A DNA stretch of 64,000 nucleotides, from assembly GCF_003254545.1 (NCBI RefSeq), contig NZ_QJRH01000059.1:1-64000 (forward strand). The letters run 5' to 3'. The notes beneath the pieces were generated by a model that had not been told where the DNA came from, made no database searches, and saw nothing but the letters and a program-made list of their open reading frames with translations. Below, piece by piece: positions 20,252-29,702 of this stretch. This DNA is from Flavobacterium tistrianum (GTDB lineage Bacteria > Bacteroidota > Bacteroidia > Flavobacteriales > Flavobacteriaceae). A program made the position numbers and the translations under genes. How positions within the stretch are numbered: position 1 is the first letter of the stretch; the number at the start of each line of letters is the position of its first letter.

Positions 20252-21094
20252 TTGAAAACACAATCAATACCACGTTATATTCTTATACTTCTTTCTTTTG
20301 TATTGGTTTCTTTTGGAGATCCGTACACGATTAAAAGAATCTCCGATAAAAATTTCAGATACGAGTTTTACACTACAGATAAAAAAGTCAATCCGAAAAC
20401 TTCAAAAACGTATTTCTGGTTCAAAGGCGGACTTATTCATGAAGCGCAAGGCGGCATTGCGGGTGAACTTCTAAATGATAAGTTTATCAAAATGTATCAC
20501 AGCAATCAGCTGGCAGAACAAGGTCAGTTTAAAAACGGACTTCGTGTTGGCGAATGGAAAACATGGCACCAAAACGGAGTTTTAGCCACTACCCTACACT
20601 ATAGCAGCGGTTTGCGTTCTGGCAAATATTTCAGATATGATGAAAGCGGAAAATTGGTCGAAAATGGAAAATTCTCTTCAAATCTGAAAACTGGAAAATG
20701 GAAAAATGCTGAAAGTGAAGAAATTATTACTTACAAAAATGGCGTTATTGTTAAGAAGAAAGAGATTATCAGCAAATCTGAACAATACAGAATTAAACAG
20801 GAAACTATTAAAGTCGAAAATGCGATAGATTCTCAAAAAGAACAAGAGGCTACTTCAGACGCCTTAAAATTAAAGTCTTACAAAGCAAAAACAAAAGAAG
20901 AAAAAGCACAGGCAAAAGAAAAAGCTAAAAAAGAGAGCGAAATAGCTGCTGCTGATAAAAAAGCAAAAAGAGAAGCAGATAAAGAAGCCAGAAAAGCTGC
21001 AAAAGAAAAAGCTAAAAATGAACCTAAGAAAGATTCAAAAATAGAAAGCTTCTTTAAAAACATTTTCAAAAAGAAAGATAAAGCGCCTAAGTAA
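20252..21094 (+). CDS. Exported MORN-repeat protein with charged tail
   Basis: The 280-residue product probably starts at TTG 20252, since the signal peptide (RYILILLSFVLVSFG) follows at once and no closer ATG exists. Residues about 75-160 form MORN/YwqK-type repeats (GQFKNGLRVGEWKTWHQNG, GKFSSNLKTGKWKN). Residues about 185-280 are an almost pure Lys/Glu/Ala stretch, likely a long helix or coiled coil, ending in a basic SFFKNIFKKKDKAPK. The stop overlaps the next start (TAATG), so it is the first clear gene of the secretion operon. MORN repeats are adaptor or surface modules; the role in this machine is unknown. Confidence 0.75.
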   Translation: MKTQSIPRYILILLSFVLVSFGDPYTIKRISDKNFRYEFYTTDKKVNPKTSKTYFWFKGGLIHEAQGGIAGELLNDKFIKMYHSNQLAEQGQFKNGLRVGEWKTWHQNGVLATTLHYSSGLRSGKYFRYDESGKLVENGKFSSNLKTGKWKNAESEEIITYKNGVIVKKKEIISKSEQYRIKQETIKVENAIDSQKEQEATSDALKLKSYKAKTKEEKAQAKEKAKKESEIAAADKKAKREADKEARKAAKEKAKNEPKKDSKIESFFKNIFKKKDKAPK

Positions 21095-22305
21095 TGGTTA
21101 AAGCTCACAGTCTGCTATATGCCATTTACATCTGCTTAATTGTTTCTATAATTTGCGGAGCACTGCTGTACTTTTCAAACCTGTACAGCCAGCTCAACCT
21201 ATACTACAATTTACAGGAGGAATTGTATATTCAGAACCAGTCTGTTTTGAACTTTGCCTTGGGAAATAGAACGCAGCAGGTAGAAATTGAAAAAGATGAA
21301 AAATCTGGAATAGAAGGAGCTTACGAAACAAAACAGTATGGCCTTTTGTCCATTGTTTTAGCAAAATCATACATCTCTAATGACACCGTTGTATCAGCTC
21401 ATTTTGTGGGCGCGAGAAATAAGGATAAAAATGCGATCTATCTAACCAATTTATCTAAATCTTTGTTTTATTCTGGGAAGGTTAAATTAATTGGAGACAA
21501 TCAGCTGCCAAGCACTTTTATTGAGACTTCATACATTAACAATGATTTAAACAAGCTGACAGCAGAAGGAAAAAACACAGTTTCTGAACCGCAATTGCCT
21601 GAAATAAATCCTGATTTTAAAAAGATTTTTCAAGGAATTAAAGCTGAAAGAGTAAAACTAAATGCAATAGAAAAAACAAAAGATTCTCTTTATTATAATT
21701 CGTTTTTCAATAACACTAAAGAGGTTTTAGTAAACTCGAATTTAGGCAATATCATATTCAAAGGCAATTTTGTATTGAGGTCTGAAGATTCTATCAGAGT
21801 GAAAAAAAATACGGTCTTGGAAGATGTTATTTTAATAGCTCCAAAGATCACTTTTGAGGAAGGATTTAAAGGAACAGTTCAGGCATTTGCCGCTAAAGGA
21901 ATTAAACTCGAAGAAAAAGTAATTTTAAATTATCCGTCCGTTGTTTGCGTGTATAATGAAAGCGGTGAAGAGTCAAAAATAAAAATAAAAAAAGGATGCC
22001 ATATAAATGGAGCTGTGGTTCTATTTGGAAACACAGATGATTTGATTGAAAAAAACAAGATAGAGATAGATGAAGAAGGGCTTCTTTTTGGCGATTTGTA
22101 CTGCAGCGGCAAACTAATGCTGAAAAGCAATGTTTTTGGTTCTGTTTACACCAATCGTTTTTTTCTAAAAACAGTCTCGTCATCATACGAAAATATGATT
22201 AGCAATATTGAAATTAATACCGAAAAACGTCCAGATTATTATATTTCTGTCCCTTTATTCAACACTAAAACAACCAATTATGGAGTCATTAAAAAAGTGT
22301 TGTAA
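21094..22305 (+). CDS. Membrane-anchored protein of the secretion operon
   Basis: The 403-residue product has one N-terminal membrane span (about 8-30) preceded by a short basic segment, like minor pilus components of the PilX/GspK kind, but no clear prepilin cleavage motif. From about residue 210 the sequence turns into short beta-repeats of the bactofilin or polymer-forming kind (EDVILIAPKITFEEGFKGTVQAFAAKGIKL, then GCHINGAVVLFGN, GLLFGDLYCSGKL). It overlaps both neighbours in the operon. I read it as an inner-membrane protein with a periplasmic beta-solenoid, possibly the GspK-position subunit. The family is not certain. Confidence 0.65.
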   Translation: MVKAHSLLYAIYICLIVSIICGALLYFSNLYSQLNLYYNLQEELYIQNQSVLNFALGNRTQQVEIEKDEKSGIEGAYETKQYGLLSIVLAKSYISNDTVVSAHFVGARNKDKNAIYLTNLSKSLFYSGKVKLIGDNQLPSTFIETSYINNDLNKLTAEGKNTVSEPQLPEINPDFKKIFQGIKAERVKLNAIEKTKDSLYYNSFFNNTKEVLVNSNLGNIIFKGNFVLRSEDSIRVKKNTVLEDVILIAPKITFEEGFKGTVQAFAAKGIKLEEKVILNYPSVVCVYNESGEESKIKIKKGCHINGAVVLFGNTDDLIEKNKIEIDEEGLLFGDLYCSGKLMLKSNVFGSVYTNRFFLKTVSSSYENMISNIEINTEKRPDYYISVPLFNTKTTNYGVIKKVL

Positions 22306-22618
22306 AATAAGGGCAAATTCGTTGCTGGAATCGGTTATTGCATTAACCATAATTTCGATATGTCTCTATTTTGCTGTTATGATTTTTGCTTCGGTTTATA
22401 CGCCAAAGACCTCGGCTAAATTTTATAGCACACAAAATAAAGTTAATGAGCTTTTTTATTTATCGCAGATAAAAAATGATTCTATATCGAATGACGAAAA
22501 TGAAAATTTATTGATTGAAGAAGAAGCGGTTAACGAGAATCTGAAGAAAATCTCAGTGCAGTATAAAGACAGCACGCAATTTAAATTTGAAAAAAGTTTT
22601 TATGTTCAAAACCCGTAA
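22280..22618 (+). CDS. Minor pseudopilin 1
   Basis: The 112-residue product starts at ATG 22280, overlapping the previous gene by 26 bases; an in-frame TTG-type start further upstream would put a needless tail before the pilin signal. The N-terminus carries a class III signal: a basic leader (KKCCKIRA), then N-S-L-L-E with the conserved glutamate at position 5 after a predicted cut behind alanine, followed by a hydrophobic helix of about 20 residues. A short acidic, probably globular region follows. It is likely cleaved by the operon's own peptidase and joins the pseudopilus tip. Confidence 0.7.
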   Translation: MESLKKCCKIRANSLLESVIALTIISICLYFAVMIFASVYTPKTSAKFYSTQNKVNELFYLSQIKNDSISNDENENLLIEEEAVNENLKKISVQYKDSTQFKFEKSFYVQNP

Positions 22619-23099
22619 TACATATTATTCCGCACCTGCTTTTTCTATTATAGAGGCAATTGTAGGCATGGCTGTTACGGCTATTATTATGGGCATTCTA
22701 TTTGTGATTTTTTCAATTGTATCGGGAAGAATGCTGGATTTTAAAAATCAGAATCAATTGGTAAACGATTTGAACCGATTAACGTATAGTTTGAACAAAG
22801 ATATTTTTGAAAAAGAGAAAATGACGGCTTCAGAAAACGAAATTTATTTTAACGGGTATGCAGGCGAAAAAGTTTCTTATCAATTCTTTGATGATGTTAT
22901 TTTAAGAAATAGCGAAACGTTTGTAGACACTTTTCATATCAAATTGAAAACAATGGTTTTGGATACGGTAAAAAGCAAATCGCAGCAATTTGTCTATCAA
23001 AAAATTAAACTAAATATAGAAGCAAACGAAAAAGAGTTGGATCTACGATTTTACAAAAGAGTATATCCAAACGAATTATTACAAAAGATTAAAAACTAA
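22602..23099 (+). CDS. Minor pseudopilin 2 (GspJ-like position)
   Basis: The 165-residue product starts at ATG 22602 inside the end of the preceding gene; a TTG at 22587 is also in frame. The pilin signal is clear: basic leader, then A|FSIIE with glutamate at +5 and a hydrophobic helix (IVGMAVTAIIMGILFVIF). The remainder (residues about 50-165) is compatible with a pseudopilin head domain. Its stop overlaps the GspF start (TAATG). With pseudopilin 1 and the major pseudopilin it gives at least three pilin-like subunits. Confidence 0.75.
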   Translation: MFKTRNTYYSAPAFSIIEAIVGMAVTAIIMGILFVIFSIVSGRMLDFKNQNQLVNDLNRLTYSLNKDIFEKEKMTASENEIYFNGYAGEKVSYQFFDDVILRNSETFVDTFHIKLKTMVLDTVKSKSQQFVYQKIKLNIEANEKELDLRFYKRVYPNELLQKIKN

Positions 23100-24220
23100 T
23101 GAGTTTCGATTTATCTACATATAAAGAGCCAAAAGCAGAAAAGAAAGATTTCAGAATTGAAACCGGTTCTTTTCAGCTTTCGAAAAAACTTTCTGATAAG
23201 AAAAAAGAGATTTTCTACAGAGAGCTGGGAATGCTTTTGCGATCTGGAGTCGATTTTAAAAAAGCTTTAGAAATTTTAAGCAATCAATCGGAAAATAAAT
23301 TTGAAAAAGAACTCATAATTGGCATTAAAGAAAAAGTAATTGAAGGAAAAAGCATCTACGAATCGATGCGCGAAACCGAGCAATTTTCTGCCTACGAATA
23401 TTATAGCATTCAAATTGGAGAAGAAACCCGAAAACTGGAAGAAGTCTTAGGAGAATTGCAGAAGTATTTTAACCGAAAAATTCAAATGAAAAGACAGATT
23501 GTTTCGGTTATGACTTACCCGACAATTGTAATGCTGGTTACTATTTTGGTTCTTTATTTTATGTTGAATAAAGTAGTCCCGATGTTTAGTTCTGTATTTA
23601 AACAATTTGGAAGCGAATTGCCAAAAAGCACTCAAATCATCCTAAAAATATCAAATCATTCGGGAACGATATTTTCATTTGTAATTGCTTTTATTGTCGG
23701 ATTGGCAATAGTGCATTTTTTATTGAAAAGCAAAGATAGTTACAGAGCGTTGACTACTACGATGCTTTTAAAGATTCCTTATTTTGGAAATTTAATCCGT
23801 AAAATATACATCTCGCGCTTTTGCCAAGCAATGAATTTATTGATTACATCAAAAACCACTTTGATTAATTCTTTAACCCTTACGGGAAAAATGATTAGCT
23901 TCTACCCTATCGAAATTGCAATCCAGCAAATTAAGGAAGATATTACGCGTGGAGCTTCTTTAAACGAAAGTTTAAAAAAGCATAATGTGTTTGAAAATAA
24001 AATGGTTTCAATGGTCGAAGTTGCAGAACAGGTCAATCAGCTTGAAACCATGTTTGAACGCCTTACAGAACAATATAATGAAGAAATAAGCCATCAGACC
24101 AAAATGATTGGTCTTATACTTGAACCTATGATTATTATAGTAATCGGCGCCATTGTAGGCGTCATAATGGTCTCAATGTATGCTCCAATGTTCGATTTAA
24201 GCAAAATTATAAACAAATAA
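23099..24220 (+). CDS. Inner-membrane platform protein, GspF/PilC family
   Basis: The 373-residue protein has the two repeated T2SF domains of the family: the first with FYRELGMLLRSGVDFKKALEIL (about 40-60) and the second with SRFCQAMNLLITSKTTLINSL (about 238-260), each followed by membrane helices (about 140-165, 195-215, 340-365). The glutamate-containing motif VEVAEQVNQLETMFERL is typical. The length is slightly short of the usual 400. It sits in the inner membrane and couples the ATPase to pseudopilus assembly. A 63-base gap separates it from the next gene. Confidence 0.9.
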   Translation: MSFDLSTYKEPKAEKKDFRIETGSFQLSKKLSDKKKEIFYRELGMLLRSGVDFKKALEILSNQSENKFEKELIIGIKEKVIEGKSIYESMRETEQFSAYEYYSIQIGEETRKLEEVLGELQKYFNRKIQMKRQIVSVMTYPTIVMLVTILVLYFMLNKVVPMFSSVFKQFGSELPKSTQIILKISNHSGTIFSFVIAFIVGLAIVHFLLKSKDSYRALTTTMLLKIPYFGNLIRKIYISRFCQAMNLLITSKTTLINSLTLTGKMISFYPIEIAIQQIKEDITRGASLNESLKKHNVFENKMVSMVEVAEQVNQLETMFERLTEQYNEEISHQTKMIGLILEPMIIIVIGAIVGVIMVSMYAPMFDLSKIINK

Positions 24221-24283
24221 ACATCATAAAAATTCAGCATATAATTTAACCCTCCCAATAAATACAACTTAATAAAAAACAAA

Positions 24284-24718
24284 ATGTTAGAACGCATTAA
24301 AAAATACCACAAATCTTATCAAAAATTATACGTTAAAGCCTATTCATTAACGGAAATTCTAATTGTATTATGCATCATTGGTATATTATTACTGATGGTT
24401 TTGCCAAACCAAACTTCAGTAATCGGGCAGGCAAAAGCTATTGAAGCTCAAGCCATGCTGAATCAGGTTTATGGGCTAGAAAAAAGCTACTTCTACAGAC
24501 ATTCCAAATACTCTGGAAGCCTAGAAGAAATAGGTTTTGAACAAGAAAAAACAGTAGATGAAGGCGGACAGGCTGTTTACAAAATCGAAATTATCGATGC
24601 AACAAACGATTCGTTCTTAGCAAGAGCAACTGCCACTTCAGACTTAGATGGCGACGGCAGCTTTAATACGTGGGAAATCGACAGCAAAAAAATACTAACT
24701 GAAGTAACAAAAGAATAA
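24284..24718 (+). CDS. Major pseudopilin, GspG-like
   Basis: The 144-residue product has a basic leader, a predicted cut A|YSLTE with glutamate at +5, then a hydrophobic helix (ILIVLCIIGILLLMVLP). The fold after the helix matches GspG-type pseudopilins: QAKAIEAQAMLNQVYGLEKSYFYRHSKYSG, and near the C-terminus DLDGDGSFNTWEID, a likely calcium loop as found in GspG. It precedes the peptidase gene by 1 base. Its own ribosome binding site after a 63-base gap may allow higher expression than the minor subunits. Confidence 0.88.
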   Translation: MLERIKKYHKSYQKLYVKAYSLTEILIVLCIIGILLLMVLPNQTSVIGQAKAIEAQAMLNQVYGLEKSYFYRHSKYSGSLEEIGFEQEKTVDEGGQAVYKIEIIDATNDSFLARATATSDLDGDGSFNTWEIDSKKILTEVTKE

Positions 24719-24719
24719 A

Positions 24720-25202
24720 TTGAAACTAGCTCCGATAATTCTACTGCTCTGTTTGCTATTGGTTTTTATTCAGGATTGGAAATTTCGTAAAATACATGTC
24801 GTTTTACCGCTTGCCATTTTCGCAATTTCTTTCTTTTTAATTCCGATAAAAAATTACCAGCTTACCGAAATAGTATTTTACAATACTGCTTTTTTCCTAA
24901 TTACTTTAGGGTTTCTTACACTATACATGAGTTTGAAATCTAAGAAGTTCTTAAACCCTTTCCTTCATTATTTCGGATTGGGAGATTTGCTGTTTTATAT
25001 TGCAATTAGTCCGTTGTTTTTATTGAAAAACTATATTTTGTTTTTCATCTTATCTCTTGTTTTTGCTATTGCAATGCAGTTTGGACTAAAAAGAATCATT
25101 AAGGAAAATACAGTTCCGCTGGCGGGATTTTCGGCTTTGTTTTTATTCATTGTTTTAATGAAAGATTATTTTTTAACCTTTCAAAAACTAACCTTATTCT
25201 AA
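24720..25202 (+). CDS. Prepilin peptidase, A24 family without methyltransferase domain
   Basis: The 160-residue multi-spanning membrane protein begins at TTG 24720. The two catalytic aspartates of A24 peptidases are visible: D19 in QDWKFRKIH and D89 in the G86-L-G-D89 signature (GxGD). About six membrane spans are predicted. The zinc-binding N-methyltransferase half of classical PilD/GspO is absent, as in short TadV/archaeal-type peptidases. It likely processes the three pseudopilins of this operon. Confidence 0.8.
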   Translation: MKLAPIILLLCLLLVFIQDWKFRKIHVVLPLAIFAISFFLIPIKNYQLTEIVFYNTAFFLITLGFLTLYMSLKSKKFLNPFLHYFGLGDLLFYIAISPLFLLKNYILFFILSLVFAIAMQFGLKRIIKENTVPLAGFSALFLFIVLMKDYFLTFQKLTLF

Positions 25203-26608
25203 TGATACAAAATATCGAAATATTTCCAGAAATCCAGCATGTTGTATCTAATGATTTGGCTAATCAGTATCGTATTATTCCGAAATCAGTTCACGAAAAC
25301 ACCATAGAAGTTTATGTTGATCATTCTAGCAATAAAGAAGATGCAAAAGAGGAGCTCGAGCTGTTTTTAGGAAAAAATATTGTTTTCCATTCGGCAGAAT
25401 CTGTAGAAATAGAAAAAGCTTTATCAATTTATTATAGAAAAGAACGTGCTTTAACTTCAAACAAGTCTTTGAGTGTTGATAAAGGCGATTTTCTAGAAAA
25501 TTTATTAGCTGAAGCTAAATCTCTAAAATGCAGTGATATTCATTTTGAAGTTTATGAAAACTCATCGCGAATTCGTTTCAGGATTGATGGACAATTAATT
25601 GAACGTTACAAAATTGAGCAGGAAAATTACTTGGAATTGGTCAATAAGGTCAAGATCAAAGCCAAACTGAATATTACCGAAAAAAGACTTCCTCAGGACG
25701 GGCGAATCACCAATGACTCTTTTGATATCAGGGTTTCGATTTTGCCTACACTGTTTGGAGAAAAAATAGTAATGCGTCTTCTAGGTCAGGATGCTTCAAA
25801 TATTGATTTGAACACACTTGGCCTGCAGAAAGAAGAATTGGAAAAATATCTGGAAGCGGTTAAAAAACCAAACGGAATCATCCTGATAAGCGGTCCAACT
25901 GGTTCTGGTAAAACAACAACACTTTATGCTACTTTAAGATTATTAAATGACAGCAGAAGAAATATCGTAACGGTTGAAGATCCTATCGAATATACGCTTA
26001 AAGGAATTAATCAGGTACAGCTTAAAGAAGATATTGGCTTAACGTTTGCCTCTGCCCTAAAATCGTTTTTACGTCAAGATCCAGATGTTATTATGCTTGG
26101 GGAAATTCGTGATTCTGAAACCGCTTTAATGGCAATTCGAGCATCTTTAACAGGACATTTGGTTTTATCAACCATACATACCAACTCAGCCATAGGAACT
26201 ATTTCCAGATTGATCGATATGGGAGTACCGTCTTACTTAATTGCAGAAACTTTAAATTTATCGGTTGCGCAGAGACTGGTTCGAAAATTATGTGACAGCT
26301 GCAAAAAAGAAACGGTAAGCGATCCTAAAGATTTCCCCCTTAATTTCAAATTTCCGCATGAAATTGAGTCTTATTACAAACCTGTTGGCTGCAACAAATG
26401 CTTTCATACAGGATATAAAGGAAGAACGGCAATTTATGAAATCCTAAATATAGATCATACAATTGCTGAAGCTATTAAAAACAATACCATTACAAAACTT
26501 TACAGCAATGATAAAAATTATAAATCACTGCCTGAAAAAGCATTTGAGATTCTAGCCTCAGGAGAAACATCTCTAGAAGAAATTTATTCAATATTAATAA
26601 ACATATAA
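25202..26608 (+). CDS. Secretion ATPase, GspE/PilB family
   Basis: The 468-residue ATPase has a shortened N-terminal domain (about 1-90), then the arginine-rich N2 region (SDIHFEVYENSSRIRFRIDG) and RecA-like domain. Walker A is G231-P-T-G-S-G-K237-T; Walker B region is DPDVIMLGEIRD; the Asp and His boxes (VEDPIEY, GHLVLSTIHTN) are present. A zinc-binding tetracysteine is formed by C364, C367, C397 and C400. It powers pseudopilus assembly at the cytoplasmic face with GspF and the PilM-like protein. Overlaps the peptidase stop (TAATG). Confidence 0.93.
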   Translation: MIQNIEIFPEIQHVVSNDLANQYRIIPKSVHENTIEVYVDHSSNKEDAKEELELFLGKNIVFHSAESVEIEKALSIYYRKERALTSNKSLSVDKGDFLENLLAEAKSLKCSDIHFEVYENSSRIRFRIDGQLIERYKIEQENYLELVNKVKIKAKLNITEKRLPQDGRITNDSFDIRVSILPTLFGEKIVMRLLGQDASNIDLNTLGLQKEELEKYLEAVKKPNGIILISGPTGSGKTTTLYATLRLLNDSRRNIVTVEDPIEYTLKGINQVQLKEDIGLTFASALKSFLRQDPDVIMLGEIRDSETALMAIRASLTGHLVLSTIHTNSAIGTISRLIDMGVPSYLIAETLNLSVAQRLVRKLCDSCKKETVSDPKDFPLNFKFPHEIESYYKPVGCNKCFHTGYKGRTAIYEILNIDHTIAEAIKNNTITKLYSNDKNYKSLPEKAFEILASGETSLEEIYSILINI

Positions 26609-26610
26609 AA

Positions 26611-28512
26611 ATGCTTAAACAGATAGTTTTCGCACTAGCTGCGTTATTTTTTTCAAACATAATTTTCGCTCAGCAGGATATTGTCGAGCTGGGCAGAAAA
26701 TTTGATGAATTTTCAGTACAAAAAAAGGGACTAAATGAAACCATTAAAATTGATGTTTCGGGACTTACTCTTCACGATTTTATTGCATCTATAGCAGAAG
26801 AACATCAATTAAATGTCGATGTAGATACAGAACTGAACCAGCCGGTTGCAAACAACTTTTTTGACGTAACGGTAAAAGATGTTTTTATTCATCTTGCCCA
26901 GAAATATGACATCGATGTTTCTTTTATGAGCAATATTATTGTTTTTAAGAAAAGAAAAATAGTTACAGTTGTAGAGAAAAAACAGCCAAAAGTTATTGAC
27001 GTCACATACAATCCGCAAAACGATTTCCTATCAATAAAACTGGAGAACGACACCTTATCTGCTGTTGCGAAAGCTATTATAGATAAATCTGGAAAGAATT
27101 TAATTCTAGCTCAAGATATAAAAAGCATGAGGGTTTCTTCATATGTGCTAAACCGTCCATTTGATCAGGTTATCGAAATGATGGCAAAATCAAATGATTT
27201 AAGCGCTGTAAAAGATGATAACGGCATTTATTTCCTGCAAAAAAGCACAGCTCAAAATTCTACTTTAGCCACAACCACAAAAGCGAAACAGCCAAAAGTG
27301 AGTCTCGGCGTTCCTGGATATTATGAAGTAAACATTAACAAAAATGGTTTTTTACAGATCAGTGCTTACATAGCTGATGCCTCTGATTTATTGACGGAAG
27401 CGGCAGAAAAACTGCATATCAATTATTTTTTATATAATAAACCAGAAAACGAAAAAACTACGCTATCTGCAGATAATCTGACTTTTGATGATTTATTGGC
27501 GCATATTTTCAAAGGAAAAAAATATACTTTCAAAAAACAAGGCGACATCTATCTTATCGGAGAAGAAGCAACAGAAGGCCTAAGAATCACAGAAATGATC
27601 CAGCTGGAAAACAGATCAATTGAATCTGTGCTTCCCACTCTTCCAAAGATTTTTTCAGAAAAACTGGAAATAAAAGAATTCATAGAATTAAACGGATTAA
27701 TCGTTTCTGGATCAAGATCTATACTTGAAGAATTAAAAGTTTACATTAAACAGATTGACAAAGTTGTTCCGATGGTTCAGATCGAAGTCATTATTGTCCA
27801 GTACAATAAGGCATATGATATTCAGACTGGAATGAAAGCGGGCCTTGATAAAATAAATAAAGTTTCGACCAGCGGGGTCCTTTTTCCAAATTCAGATGTC
27901 ACATTAAACGGTTCATCCGTAAACAGTCTAATAGATGCTTTTAATGGTTTCGGGCTTTTTAAATTAGGAAAAGTGACCGAATCATTTTATTTGAATTTAA
28001 AACTGCTTGAAAACAATTCTGCTCTAAAGATTGAATCGACACCTAAAATTGCAACTATCAGCGGACACGAAGCAAAATTATCTATTGGAGAAACAAGCTA
28101 TTATTTTGAACAGAATAACCGATTGATAAATAACAATATTGGAAACGACATTTTAAATTCTGGAACTTGGAAATCTACAGATGCAAATCTTAGCGTTTCT
28201 ATAAAACCTTATGTTTCTACAGATGAAAATGTTACTTTGACAATTGCTGTAGAGAAAAGCTCTTTCTTAGCCAGAGTTGGAGAAGATGCACCTCCAGGAA
28301 AAGCAACACAAAAATTTGAATCTTTAGTAAGAGTTAAAAACAGTGAGATGATTTTACTTGGTGGTCTTGATGAATTGAAAAAAGAAAATTCTGGAACGGG
28401 AACGCCGCTGCTTTCAAGAATTCCGGTTGTTAAATGGTTCTTTAGCAGCAGAAAGAAAGGAAAAAGCGATTCGAAACTTCACATTTTTATTAAACCAACC
28501 GTTATTTACTAA
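26611..28512 (+). CDS. Outer-membrane secretin, GspD/PilQ family
   Basis: The 633-residue product has a signal peptide (cut near FAQQ), N-terminal STN/N0-like segments (about 45-130 and 140-215), an N1/N3-type region (about 230-390) and a C-terminal secretin domain (about 395-633), with VQIEVIIVQYNKAYDIQTG, ESTPKIATISGHEAKLSIG and the closing LLSRIPVVKWFFSSRKKGKSDSKLHIFIKPTVIY pattern shared by the family. It should form the gated outer-membrane channel. It is followed 2 bases later by the PilM/PilN-like gene. Confidence 0.92.
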   Translation: MLKQIVFALAALFFSNIIFAQQDIVELGRKFDEFSVQKKGLNETIKIDVSGLTLHDFIASIAEEHQLNVDVDTELNQPVANNFFDVTVKDVFIHLAQKYDIDVSFMSNIIVFKKRKIVTVVEKKQPKVIDVTYNPQNDFLSIKLENDTLSAVAKAIIDKSGKNLILAQDIKSMRVSSYVLNRPFDQVIEMMAKSNDLSAVKDDNGIYFLQKSTAQNSTLATTTKAKQPKVSLGVPGYYEVNINKNGFLQISAYIADASDLLTEAAEKLHINYFLYNKPENEKTTLSADNLTFDDLLAHIFKGKKYTFKKQGDIYLIGEEATEGLRITEMIQLENRSIESVLPTLPKIFSEKLEIKEFIELNGLIVSGSRSILEELKVYIKQIDKVVPMVQIEVIIVQYNKAYDIQTGMKAGLDKINKVSTSGVLFPNSDVTLNGSSVNSLIDAFNGFGLFKLGKVTESFYLNLKLLENNSALKIESTPKIATISGHEAKLSIGETSYYFEQNNRLINNNIGNDILNSGTWKSTDANLSVSIKPYVSTDENVTLTIAVEKSSFLARVGEDAPPGKATQKFESLVRVKNSEMILLGGLDELKKENSGTGTPLLSRIPVVKWFFSSRKKGKSDSKLHIFIKPTVIY

Positions 28513-28514
28513 AA

Positions 28515-29702
28515 ATGGTCGCCACTTTATCTAAATTCATAAAAATAAATGACTTAAATGTCGTTGGAGTAATCAAAAAAGAAGATTGCGAAGTTTATAA
28601 TCTGCTTACTGTAAAAAAGAAAGCAAACAAAATTTCTATTGTTTCAAAACAGACTTTCGAAACTTTTGACGCTTTAATCAAAACTGCTGATAAAAAACTG
28701 CCTATTCTACTTGTTATAGAAGGAAAAGGAGTTTTGAACAAAGAAATAAATTTTGAAAATGAAGCCGATTTAAGCTGGCAGAAAAACATCGATTTTAATA
28801 CCATTTATTATACCGATATAAAGGGAGCAAACTCCAATTTTATAAGTTTCTGCAGAAAAAATATTGTAGAGGAAAGTGTGTCTCAATTTCATAAAAGCGG
28901 CTTTCAGGTTATTGATATTTATATTGGTTCGTTTCTCGGAGCATTATTAAATAATGCCTTGAAAAGAGATGTCTTATATTCTGCCGATTTAAAGCTTGAA
29001 TTTGAAAATGATATTATCTCTGGTTTCTCAAAACAGAATGAAACTGCAGTTGCCGTTAATTATCAAATTGGCGAAGAAACAATATCAAATGTTTTTCTGC
29101 CATTATACGGCTCGGTTATTCATTTTTTTGTTAAACCAAAAGAAGTTTCAAAAACAATAAATTCCAGTTTAAACAATGAAGAATTAATCTATAAGAAAGC
29201 TTTTAATTTTCTTGGCGTGGCAATGCTGGCAGGCTTTCTTTTGAGCTTGCTAATCAGTTATTTTCTGATTCAGTATTATGGCACTAAAAATTCTGAACTC
29301 AACCTTCAGACTGTTTATTCGAATCAATCTTATCAGCTGATATTAGATTTGGAAGCCCAAAAAGAAAAGAAACTCAATCTTTTAAAAGAATCTGGAGTCT
29401 TGTCTTCTAAATTTTTCTCTTTCTACAGCTACGAGATCATGCGGACAATTCCAAGTGCAATTTCATTGACAGAATTAAACATTGCCCCTTTAAAAGAAGA
29501 ATATAAAGAGAATAAAAAGGTTTTGTTTGATAGCGGTACAATTATTATAAAAGGCGAAACATATCAGGAATCATCATTTAATTCCTGGCTTGAAAATTTA
29601 AAAAAAATGGATTGGCTGCAGCGTTTTGAAATTGTCAGCTTAAAAAAAGACAAAAAGAACAAATCAGTATTTGAAATAAAAATCATTCTTAAAAATGTTT
29701 GA
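28515..29702 (+). CDS. Assembly platform protein, GspL / PilM-PilN fusion-like
   Basis: The 395-residue product has a cytoplasmic part of about 230 residues in the place of an actin-like PilM/GspL domain, one membrane span (about 236-256, FLGVAMLAGFLLSLLISYFLI), then a periplasmic coiled coil and a ferredoxin-like PilN/GspL domain (about 300-395, GTIIIKGETYQESSFNSWLENLKKMDWLQRFEIV). The primary match is weak, but the topology, length and place after the secretin fit GspL. It should link the ATPase to the pilus base. Confidence 0.72.
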   Translation: MVATLSKFIKINDLNVVGVIKKEDCEVYNLLTVKKKANKISIVSKQTFETFDALIKTADKKLPILLVIEGKGVLNKEINFENEADLSWQKNIDFNTIYYTDIKGANSNFISFCRKNIVEESVSQFHKSGFQVIDIYIGSFLGALLNNALKRDVLYSADLKLEFENDIISGFSKQNETAVAVNYQIGEETISNVFLPLYGSVIHFFVKPKEVSKTINSSLNNEELIYKKAFNFLGVAMLAGFLLSLLISYFLIQYYGTKNSELNLQTVYSNQSYQLILDLEAQKEKKLNLLKESGVLSSKFFSFYSYEIMRTIPSAISLTELNIAPLKEEYKENKKVLFDSGTIIIKGETYQESSFNSWLENLKKMDWLQRFEIVSLKKDKKNKSVFEIKIILKNV

